Assembly (NCBI GenBank): GCA_944385415.1
Contig: CALWXC010000001.1
Location: forward strand, 62,001-126,000
Length of the DNA: 64,000 nucleotides
Direction of reading: 5' to 3'
From: an uncultured Oscillospiraceae bacterium
GTDB lineage: Bacteria > Bacillota > Clostridia > Oscillospirales > Oscillospiraceae
This document shows positions 46,277-52,778 of this stretch, piece by piece. Made by a program: the position numbers and the translations under genes. Positions within the stretch are counted from its first letter, which is position 1. Each line of letters starts with the position of its first letter. Under the pieces are notes generated by a model. It did not search any database, was not told the DNA's origin, and was given only the letters and a program-made list of their open reading frames with translations.

Positions 46277-48005
46277 GGCCGTCGCCTCCTTTCATCTGGG
46301 AATGGTAGATCTCCTGGTAGATGGGGTCCGTGGCCAGGAGGGTGTCGTGATTGCCGACGGCGTGCACCTTGCCGTCGTCCAGAATCACAATGACGTCGGC
46401 ATTCTGCACCGACGTGATGCGCTGGGCAATGATGAGCTTTGTCACGTCCCGGCGCTGGGCCAGGGACGTGCGGATTTTGGCCTCGGTGGCCATGTCCACG
46501 GCGGAGGTGGAATCGTCAAAAATCAGGATTTTCGGCGATTTCAGCAGGGCCCGGGCGATGCACAGCCGCTGTTTCTGGCCGCCGGACACGTTGACGCCGC
46601 CCTGGCCCAAATCGCTGTCCAGACCCTTGGGCATCCGCTGGAGAAATTCGTCGGCACAGGCCGTGCGGCAGGCGTCCCACAATTCCTCGTCGGTGGCGTC
46701 GGGATTGCCCCACTGGAGATTTTCCCGAACCGTGCCGGAAAACAGGACGTTTTTCTGTAACACAATGCCCACGGCTTCCCGCAGGGCGTGGAGATCGTAG
46801 TCCCGCACATCCCGGCCGCCCACCCGCAGCGCGCCGCCGGTGACATCATACAGCCGGGGAATCAGCTGCACCAGCGTCGTCTTGGCCGAGCCGGTGCCGC
46901 CCAGAATGCCCACGGTCTGGCCCGAACGGATGTGGAGGTCCACATGGCTCAGGGCGTCGGTGTTGGCGTCGGCGGAGTAGCGGAAGGAGACGTCGTCAAA
47001 GTCGATAGAGCCGTCGGCTACCTCGGTGACGGCGTTGGCGGGATTGTCGATGGCCGGAACCTCGTCCAGCACCTCCAAAATCCGGTGGCAGCTGGCCAGG
47101 GACCGGGTCAGCAGCAAAAACACGTTGGAAACCAGCATCAGGGAGTTCATCACCTGCATGACATAGCTGAGAAAGCCCGTCAGCTGGCCCACTTCCAACG
47201 TCCCGGCCAGAATCATCCTGCCGCCGAACCACAGCAGCAGCACCGTGGCGCCGTACATGGTCATCTGAAACGCCGGGGTGTTGAGGACGGCGGTCTTGAA
47301 GGTGTAGCGGCTGGCTTCCATGAGTCCGCTGTTGACCGTCTTAAAGCGGCTCTCGGCGTAGTCCTCCCGGACAAAGGCCTTGACGGCCCGCATGGCTGTC
47401 AAATGCTCCTGGACCACATTGTTCATCCGGTCCACGGCCTTTTGCAGCACCCGGTAGGAGGGGGCCACCTTCCGGACAATGGCCCAGAGAATGACGGCCA
47501 GCACCGGTACGCACAGGAAGAAGATCACCGCCAGGGGCGGGCTCATGTAAAAGGACAAGCCTAAACCCATCAGCAGCATGACCGGACTGCGGAACACGGC
47601 GCGAAAGCCCGTATTGAAGGCGTTTTGCAGCACCGTCACATCGGTGGTCATGCGGGTGACCAGGGACGAGGTCTCGAAGTGGTCCAGATTGGAAAAGGCC
47701 AGCTTCTGGACCGCCTCATACTGGGCCCGGCGCAGGTCCGCTCCGAAGCCGTAGGAAGCCCGGGCCGCATACCGGGCCTGCAAAAAGCCGGTGACCAGGG
47801 AGATCAGGGCGAACAGGCCCATCAGGACGCCTTGGTGGAGCATCAGGGGAACGTCCCCGTTGGCCACACCCTCGTCAATGAGGGTGGCCATGAGCACGGG
47901 GATGAACAGCTCAAAGGCCGTCTCCACCAGCACCAGCAGGGCGGCCAGAATCAGATACCGTCGATGGGGACGGAAGTAGTGGGCCAGGCGGCGCAGGTCC
48001 TTCAA
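46257..48005 (-). CDS. ABC exporter half-transporter, first subunit (MdlA type)
   Basis: The 582-residue protein has six helices, with YFRPHRRYLILAALLVLVETAFELFIPVLMATLID in segments at the N-terminus, and an ATPase domain. In the latter Walker A reads GILGGTGSAKTTLVQLIPRLYD, with Ala in place of Gly before Lys; signature VSGGQKQRLCIARALL, Walker B ILIFDDSTSAVD and LIIAQRITSVQNA follow. DDSTSAVD has Asp instead of the catalytic Glu, and IAQR has Gln instead of His, so this is the degenerate ATPase site of a heterodimer. The start is TTG behind GAGGAGGAAACGCC, overlapping the MarR stop. Confidence 0.92.
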   Translation of the reverse strand: MKDLRRLAHYFRPHRRYLILAALLVLVETAFELFIPVLMATLIDEGVANGDVPLMLHQGVLMGLFALISLVTGFLQARYAARASYGFGADLRRAQYEAVQKLAFSNLDHFETSSLVTRMTTDVTVLQNAFNTGFRAVFRSPVMLLMGLGLSFYMSPPLAVIFFLCVPVLAVILWAIVRKVAPSYRVLQKAVDRMNNVVQEHLTAMRAVKAFVREDYAESRFKTVNSGLMEASRYTFKTAVLNTPAFQMTMYGATVLLLWFGGRMILAGTLEVGQLTGFLSYVMQVMNSLMLVSNVFLLLTRSLASCHRILEVLDEVPAIDNPANAVTEVADGSIDFDDVSFRYSADANTDALSHVDLHIRSGQTVGILGGTGSAKTTLVQLIPRLYDVTGGALRVGGRDVRDYDLHALREAVGIVLQKNVLFSGTVRENLQWGNPDATDEELWDACRTACADEFLQRMPKGLDSDLGQGGVNVSGGQKQRLCIARALLKSPKILIFDDSTSAVDMATEAKIRTSLAQRRDVTKLIIAQRITSVQNADVIVILDDGKVHAVGNHDTLLATDPIYQEIYHSQMKGGDGHGQTHQ

Positions 48006-48442
48006 GGCGTTTCCTCCTCTCCCTCAGCGCCCCGGAGATTCCGGTAGGCGCGGCTCAGAAACTGGCTGAACTGGGCCCGTTCCTCGTCGGTGAAACCCCG
48101 GAGCATCTGCGCTTCCAGCTCCTTGCAGCGGACCTCCCAGGCGCTCTGGGCCGCCCGTCCGGCGTCGGTCAGTTCAATCAGCCCCGAACGGCGGTCGTGC
48201 TTTGCGGCGCTGCGGACGATGAGCCCGTTGCGTTCCAAAGCGTCCAGCATCCGGCACACCGCCGCTGGGTCGATTTCAAAATAATCGGCCAGGGCTTTTT
48301 GGGTACAGGGGCCGTGGCGGACCAGGTACGTCAGCAGTTTGGGTTGTCCGGCCCCCAGGCCGATTTCGGCCAGGTGATGCCCCAGATAACTGCGCTGGGC
48401 GTGAAAGGCCCGGTACAGCAGCATGTGAAAGGACCGTTCCAT
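48002..48442 (-). CDS. MarR-family transcriptional regulator
   Basis: The 146-residue protein has a winged-helix DNA-binding domain at about residues 30-105 (QPKLLTYLVRHGPCTQKALADYFEIDPAAVCRMLDALERNGLIVRS in segments; wing KHDRRSGLIELTDAGR) between the N- and C-terminal dimer helices. It is the first gene of the unit with the two exporter genes and probably represses it. ATG at 48442 follows CGGAGGAGGATACC; an upstream extension would read through the operator. Confidence 0.92.
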   Translation of the reverse strand: MERSFHMLLYRAFHAQRSYLGHHLAEIGLGAGQPKLLTYLVRHGPCTQKALADYFEIDPAAVCRMLDALERNGLIVRSAAKHDRRSGLIELTDAGRAAQSAWEVRCKELEAQMLRGFTDEERAQFSQFLSRAYRNLRGAEGEEETP

Positions 48443-48456
48443 GGTATCCTCCTCCG

Positions 48457-48483
48457 TTGATACGTCAATAATTGATATGTCAA
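48457..48483. promoter_or_regulatory. Twin palindromic operator, probable MarR binding sites
   Basis: Two copies of TTGATAYGTCAA (48457-48468 and 48472-48483), each with TTGA/TCAA arms, lie 15 bases apart centre to centre. They fall at the expected transcription start and leader of the MarR-ABC unit, just before its ribosome-binding site. Confidence 0.7.
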
Positions 48484-48487
48484 TTAA

Positions 48488-48515
48488 ATTATATGGAAGG
48501 AACAAAAAAAGTCAA
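48488..48515 (-). promoter_or_regulatory. sigma70-type promoter of the MarR-ABC exporter operon
   Basis: Minus-strand TTGACT (48510-48515), 16-nt spacer, perfect TATAAT (48488-48493). A plus-strand TATAAT (48534-48539) close by may serve mnmA but lacks a clear -35. Confidence 0.65.
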
Positions 48516-48581
48516 GGGGGTTGCAATTTATTGTATAATTGGATATGCTGTTGGGAGAAACCCAAGGGAAAGGAACAACCA

Positions 48582-49607
48582 ATGCGAAAGATTTTAACAG
48601 CCATGTCCGGCGGCGTGGACAGCGCCGTGACGGCCGGTCTGCTCCGGCAGATGGGATACGAGCCCGGCGGGGCCACCATGCTTCTGCGCCCCGGCGGCGA
48701 ACAGGAGGCCGCCGATGCCGCAGCCGCCGCCCGGCGGCTGAATCTGGAATTCCACTGCTTTCAATGGCAGCCGGAGTTTGAACGGATGGTCATTGCGCCC
48801 TTTGCGCAGGTCTATCAGCAGGGCGGCACGCCCAATCCCTGCATCTTCTGCAACAAGGCGCTGAAATTCGGAAAATTTCTCGATGCGGCGTTGGAGCTGG
48901 GCTATGACGGCATGGCCACCGGCCATTATGCCCGCATTGAGCAGGACCCGGAGACGGGCCGATTTCTTTTGAAAACGGCCAAGGACGCTGCCAAGGACCA
49001 GACGTATATGCTGGCGGGACTGAACCAGCACCAGCTGGGCCATACGGTGCTGCCCCTGGGCGATTACACCAAGGCAGAGGTCCGGCAGCAGGCGGAAGCC
49101 ATGGGTCTGCTGGAGCAGCAGGTGAAAAAGGATTCTCAGGACATCTGTTTTGTCCCCGACGGGGATTATATGGGCTTTCTGTGCCGGTGGGGCCTGGAGC
49201 CCCAGCCGGGTAACTTCATTGCCCCCGACGGTACGGTGCTGGGTCCCCACCGGGGCTACGAGGGCTATACCATCGGCCAGCGGCGGGGATTGGAGATTGC
49301 CGCCGGGCGGCGGGTCTACGTCCTGTCCAAGCCCCGGCCCGACGTGGTTATTGGGGACGGCGACGCGCTGTTCACCACCGATGTGACCGTGACGGGAACC
49401 AACTGGATTCCCTGGGAGCAGCCGCCGGAGCGGTTCCGGGCGTCGGTGAAGCTGCGCTATACGGCCAAACCGGCAGCCTGCACCGTCACCGTGACGGACG
49501 GCGGCGCACAGCTGGTGTTCGACGAGCCCCAGCGGGCCGTGACGCCGGGCCAGGCGGCGGTATTCTATGAGGAAGATCTGGTACTGGGAAGCGGTACCAT
49601 TGTATGA
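48582..49607 (+). CDS. mnmA: tRNA-specific 2-thiouridylase MnmA
   Basis: MnmA places the 2-thio group on U34 of tRNA Lys, Glu and Gln. The 341-residue protein has the PP-loop ILTAMSGGVDSAVTAGLL, catalytic Cys in TPNPCIFCNKALKFG, the second catalytic Cys in DSQDICFVPDGDY, and the C-terminal beta-barrel with HRGYEGYTIGQRRGL. It is about 20 residues shorter than the E. coli enzyme because the region after the PP-loop is compact. ATG at 48582 follows GGGAAAGGAACAACCA; upstream in-frame codons lie over the MarR operator. Confidence 0.94.
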   Translation: MRKILTAMSGGVDSAVTAGLLRQMGYEPGGATMLLRPGGEQEAADAAAAARRLNLEFHCFQWQPEFERMVIAPFAQVYQQGGTPNPCIFCNKALKFGKFLDAALELGYDGMATGHYARIEQDPETGRFLLKTAKDAAKDQTYMLAGLNQHQLGHTVLPLGDYTKAEVRQQAEAMGLLEQQVKKDSQDICFVPDGDYMGFLCRWGLEPQPGNFIAPDGTVLGPHRGYEGYTIGQRRGLEIAAGRRVYVLSKPRPDVVIGDGDALFTTDVTVTGTNWIPWEQPPERFRASVKLRYTAKPAACTVTVTDGGAQLVFDEPQRAVTPGQAAVFYEEDLVLGSGTIV

Positions 49608-49624
49608 GAAAGGAAGGATGAACC

Positions 49625-50371
49625 ATGTCTGAAATCAAAGCGGTGGTATTGGCCGCCGGTAAGGGTACCCGGATGCAGTCCGAGTCCAACCATATGCCCA
49701 AGGTCCTGCGGGAGGCCTGCGGCAAACCTCTGCTGTACCATGTGCTGACCCAGCTGGATTTTATCGACCAGAAAAACACCGTGCTGGTGGTGGGATATCT
49801 CCATGAGCTGGTGGAGCAATCGTTCCCCGGCTATCCCACGGCCCTGCAGGAGCCCCAGATGGGCACCGGCCACGCCGTCCAGTGCGCCAAAGAACACCTG
49901 AAGGACTTTGACGGCACGGTGCTGGTGTGCTACGGCGACATGCCCCTGGTGCGCAAAGAGGTCTATGAATCCCTGCTGCGGGAGCACGCCGTCTCCGGCG
50001 CCCAGTGTACCCTGCTGTCGGGCACCTGTGAGGAATATCTGCCCTATGGCCGCGTGCTGATGGATGCGGACAACAATTTTATCGGCGTGGTGGAGGATCG
50101 GGACTGCACCGAGGAGCAGAAGAAAATCCGCGATTTGAACGTGGGTATCTACGCGTTTGACTGCAAGGCGCTGCTGGAGGCGCTGGACAAGCTCCAGAAC
50201 AACAACGCACAGAACGAGTATTATCTTACCGACGCCCCGGCGCTGATTCAGGCCGCCGGCGGCAAGGTCAAGGTCTGCAAGGCCGTGCTCAATGAGCAGA
50301 TCATCGGCGTCAACACGCCGGAGCAGCTGGCCCAGACGGAGCATTTCCTCCGGCAGCAGGGCAGAGCGTAA
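49625..50371 (+). CDS. GlmU-like nucleotidyltransferase (uridylyltransferase domain only)
   Basis: The 248 residues correspond to the N-terminal half of GlmU: VVLAAGKGTRMQSESNHMPKVL, QEPQMGTGHAVQCAKEHL, VLVCYGDMPLVR, and NEYYLTDAPALIQAAGGKV near the end. This domain makes UDP-GlcNAc from GlcNAc-1-phosphate and UTP. The left-handed beta-helix acetyltransferase half is absent, so acetylation would need another protein, or the substrate differs. The gene starts 17 bases after mnmA behind GAAAGGAAGGATGAACC and is probably co-transcribed. Confidence 0.88.
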   Translation: MSEIKAVVLAAGKGTRMQSESNHMPKVLREACGKPLLYHVLTQLDFIDQKNTVLVVGYLHELVEQSFPGYPTALQEPQMGTGHAVQCAKEHLKDFDGTVLVCYGDMPLVRKEVYESLLREHAVSGAQCTLLSGTCEEYLPYGRVLMDADNNFIGVVEDRDCTEEQKKIRDLNVGIYAFDCKALLEALDKLQNNNAQNEYYLTDAPALIQAAGGKVKVCKAVLNEQIIGVNTPEQLAQTEHFLRQQGRA

Positions 50372-50395
50372 TCAAAAGAAAGGGGAAAGCAGGGG

Positions 50396-51106
50396 ATGAG
50401 AGCAATCAAGCATTGCGCCCGCGGTGCGGTGGTGCTGGCCATGGTGCTGCTGTTTTCGGGATGCAGTCTCTATCAAAGGTCTCAGGATGGATGGGAAATT
50501 CTGGCGGAAAAATACATCGGCGGAGAGTCGGCGGAACAGCCGGAAGTACCGGATACGGAATCGCTGGATACAGAAGCATCGGATGCAGAAGCAGCGGATT
50601 CTGAAACGCCGGACGAGACCACGGCGGCCGGGGAACCGGAGGAATCGGAAGCGGATGGGATTCCCGGAACGTATACGGTGCCAGACGGCTGGGTAAAAGC
50701 GGAAGAACATTCCACGTCTGAGTTCATTTTTTACACCAGAGAGGGAGAGACCCAGGACGCCCAACCGGACAATATTTCCATCAATGTGGGCGGTAACCTG
50801 TACAGTCTGGAGGAGTCTGGGGCGTTTCTGGACGCCATTATGCGGCAGCTTGCCATGCAGGCGGAGGCTGCGGATGCGGATCTCACGGGCAGCGGCAGTA
50901 TTACGGAACAGGGCTATACGCTGCTCACGTTCACCATAGAGGGCACCGACGGCACAAAGGCCAAGCAGTACTATATCGTCAAAGACTATGGATATTGTCT
51001 GATCTATGCGACAAGCTTCTCCGGTTCGGAGGAGGTCTTTGACGTGGCTAAGAGCATGGTGGACAGCTTCGTGTGGGACGAGGACAGCGCCCCGGCGGCG
51101 GAATAA
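50396..51106 (+). CDS. Lipoprotein of unknown function with acidic linker
   Basis: The 236-residue protein has a lipoprotein signal (VVLAMVLLFSGCSL, lipidated Cys at 23), then about 40 residues of Glu/Asp/Ser/Thr/Ala-rich linker built of imperfect D-T-E-S-type repeats (PDTESLDTEASDAEAADSE). A globular domain from about residue 97 follows (TYTVPDGWVKAEEHSTSEFIFY, DNISINVGGN, YYIVKDYGYCLIYATSFSGSEEVFDVAKSMVDSF). The C-terminal part resembles domains that follow lipoprotein anchors in many clostridia, but no function is known. The start lies behind AAGAAAGGGGAAAGCAGGGG, 24 bases after the nucleotidyltransferase. Confidence 0.85.
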   Translation: MRAIKHCARGAVVLAMVLLFSGCSLYQRSQDGWEILAEKYIGGESAEQPEVPDTESLDTEASDAEAADSETPDETTAAGEPEESEADGIPGTYTVPDGWVKAEEHSTSEFIFYTREGETQDAQPDNISINVGGNLYSLEESGAFLDAIMRQLAMQAEAADADLTGSGSITEQGYTLLTFTIEGTDGTKAKQYYIVKDYGYCLIYATSFSGSEEVFDVAKSMVDSFVWDEDSAPAAE

Positions 51107-51119
51107 TCAGAAATGATGC

Positions 51120-51160
51120 TGTAAACGGGAGTGCCGTAAGTGCGGCACTCCCGTTTATGC
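51120..51160 (+). terminator. Hairpin terminator after the mnmA-nucleotidyltransferase-lipoprotein unit
   Basis: A perfect 15-bp stem (51122-51136 with 51143-51157) around TAAGTG ends in only three T, so termination strength is uncertain. Its core GGGAGTGCCG/CGGCACTCCC is the same as in the terminator at 60.75 kb. The rest of the gap to 51,344 shows nothing else clear. Confidence 0.65.
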
Positions 51161-51344
51161 GGTATGACGGTACCGTAACCGTTTCCAACCGCTTGAGTAT
51201 ATACCAATTTATGATACCAATGCCGGGCAGATTGTTTTCGGAGCAATTTGTGCATTCTTTTCCTGAAAACCCTTAAATATTCCTGGAGACCAGCCGATAT
51301 ACGTAATGCTGTGTAGCCGCATATGAGAAAAGGAAGTGTTATTC

Positions 51345-51779
51345 GTGTACAATTATCGTCGAAATTTGCTGATTTTCAGCGTGATTCTGCTGCTGCTGGG
51401 CTTGGCCCGGTCTATTTTCTTCATCCAGGGGCTGAATGTATGGCCGCTGGCTTTTAAAAGTGGCGCGATCCCCGCCGGAGTCGTGGCTCTGCTGCTGCTG
51501 TGCGATTTTCTGTCCAGCATCGGCGCGGTCGTTTCCGGCATTATGGGCATCGTCCTGAGAAAGAAAGACAAGGGGCTTATTCCCTGGAGCATCCTGGCGT
51601 TCCTGGTAGCCATCGCATTTTTTGCAAACGTTTTGCTGCTGATCATTGCCAGCGACGGAGAATACAGCAATTACAGCAGCCGCAGCACGATGGCATATCT
51701 GGCCGCCCTTCCTGCGCTGCAGGGACTCTGCTTTATTGGCGTTGAGAAAAACTGGGCTGAAAAGTTCCAGAGAAACTAA
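51345..51779 (+). CDS. Small four-helix membrane protein of unknown function
   Basis: The 144-residue protein has four hydrophobic segments (FSVILLLLGLARSIFFI, AGVVALLLLCDFLSSIGAVVSGIMGIVL, SILAFLVAIAFFANVLLLIIA, MAYLAALPALQGLCFIG) joined by short loops, one with basic RKKDKG. No known family was recognised. The GTG at 51345 is favoured because AGGAAG lies 8 bases upstream; the GTG three codons earlier touches that site. Confidence 0.7.
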   Translation: MYNYRRNLLIFSVILLLLGLARSIFFIQGLNVWPLAFKSGAIPAGVVALLLLCDFLSSIGAVVSGIMGIVLRKKDKGLIPWSILAFLVAIAFFANVLLLIIASDGEYSNYSSRSTMAYLAALPALQGLCFIGVEKNWAEKFQRN

Positions 51780-51814
51780 TGAGAATCGTATGCGGTACCG
51801 GCCCATCCATACAG

Positions 51815-52465
51815 CTATTCCTGCACAGGCCCCTCTGGGGCCTGTTTTTTTGTTTCCCGGTGAAAAACGTGAACGGTTTGTATTTTATCGATCAAAACGG
51901 AAGAGAGGGTCACGGTGATGAGGGAATAGGCGATTCGCTGCCAAGGGATATAGCTGAGGGACAGCAGCAGCACCGTCAGATCGGTGATCAGATAGGCTTT
52001 GGCAATGCGGCAGCCGCTGACCTTGGCAATGATCAGGGCCAAGGCGTCGTCGCCGCCGGAGGCGCCGCCCTCCCGGACCACCAGCCCCACGCCCACGCCC
52101 ACAAAGAGCCCGCCCAGCAGACAGGCCGCCAGGGGATAGGGGGACAGGTCCGGCAGCACATAGCCAAAAAACTCGTAGGTGTTGTAAAAGGCCGAAAACC
52201 CCACGCTGGCCACCAGAGCGTTTTTCAGAAAGTCCTTGCCCAGGAGCCGGAAGCCGAAAAAGTAGCAGGTCACGTCCAGAATCAGGCCGGAAATGCCCGG
52301 TGTGATATGGAACCAATGCTGAATCAGCAGCGTCATACCCAGGACGCCGCCCTCGGTGATGGCGGTCCGGCTGTGGATGTTGTACAGGCCAAAGGCCAGA
52401 ATGGCCACGCCCAGCAGCAGCGTCCCGTAGTGGCGCAATGCGTTGCAGCGTGTGTTCGTCGTCAT
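51815..52465 (-). CDS. YitT-family membrane protein (N-terminal transporter domain)
   Basis: The 216-residue protein has about six helices and the family marks LGVAILAFGLYNIHSRTAITEGGVLGMTLLI in segments, GISGLILDVTCYFFGFRLLG and REGGASGGDDALALII. Usual YitT proteins have about 280 residues, including a cytoplasmic DUF2179 domain. Here the protein ends soon after the last helix, so that domain is missing. The function is unknown. ATG follows CTAAGGAGGTTTTATC. Confidence 0.85.
   Translation of the reverse strand: MTTNTRCNALRHYGTLLLGVAILAFGLYNIHSRTAITEGGVLGMTLLIQHWFHITPGISGLILDVTCYFFGFRLLGKDFLKNALVASVGFSAFYNTYEFFGYVLPDLSPYPLAACLLGGLFVGVGVGLVVREGGASGGDDALALIIAKVSGCRIAKAYLITDLTVLLLSLSYIPWQRIAYSLITVTLSSVLIDKIQTVHVFHRETKKQAPEGPVQE
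51825..51851 (+). terminator. Intrinsic terminator of the four-helix protein gene
   Basis: CAGGCCCC (51826-51833), loop TCT, GGGGCCTG (51837-51844), then seven T. It lies inside the last codons of the convergent YitT-type gene, so the two transcription units overlap end to end. Confidence 0.8.
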
Positions 52466-52490
52466 GATAAAACCTCCTTAGATCCGACAG

Positions 52491-52525
52491 CTACAGTATA
52501 AACCCTACAGTAACTGTACAGTCAA
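52491..52525 (-). promoter_or_regulatory. Promoter with repeated ACAGT boxes before the YitT-type gene
   Basis: Minus-strand TTGACT (52520-52525) and TATACT (52495-52500) are 19 nt apart, wider than ideal. Over them lie the palindrome ACTGTACAGT (52513-52522) and two CTACAGTA boxes (52491-52498, 52505-52512), which look like repressor sites for an unknown regulator. Confidence 0.5.
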
Positions 52526-52535
52526 GGGGGCGCGC

Positions 52536-52567
52536 AAAAAAGACGCCGCACGCAGCGGCGTCTTTTG
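52536..52567 (-). terminator. Intrinsic terminator after copA
   Basis: Minus-strand AGACGCCGC (52555-52563) pairs with GCGGCGTCT (52541-52549), a 5-nt loop, and a U run (52536-52540). It is symmetrical enough (A-run on the other side) to act from both directions. Confidence 0.85.
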
Positions 52568-52577
52568 TATGGGGCGG

Positions 52578-52778
52578 TTACGCCACCTCGTAACCGGCTT
52601 CGGTGATGGCGGCGCGGATGGCGCCCTCCAACGCGGCGTCGGAAACGGTGCAGGTGACGGTTTTGGCCTCCAGATCCACCTTGGCGGCGGTAGCGCCGGC
52701 GTCGGTGGCGGCTTTCTCCACCCGGGCGGCGCAGTGGCCGCACATCATACCGTTGACAGGGATGGTCAGTTCTTGCAT
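52578..52778 (-). CDS. CopZ-like copper chaperone from internal start
   Basis: An ATG at 52778 inside the copA frame is preceded by AGGAGGA 9 bases upstream. It would yield a 66-residue free heavy-metal domain (TIPVNGMMCGHCAARVEKAA) of exactly CopZ size and sequence type. Such chaperones bind Cu+ through CxxC and pass it to CopA. Whether it is made separately, only as part of CopA, or both is not decidable here, but the ribosome-binding site argues for separate production. Confidence 0.7.
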   Translation of the reverse strand: MQELTIPVNGMMCGHCAARVEKAATDAGATAAKVDLEAKTVTCTVSDAALEGAIRAAITEAGYEVA

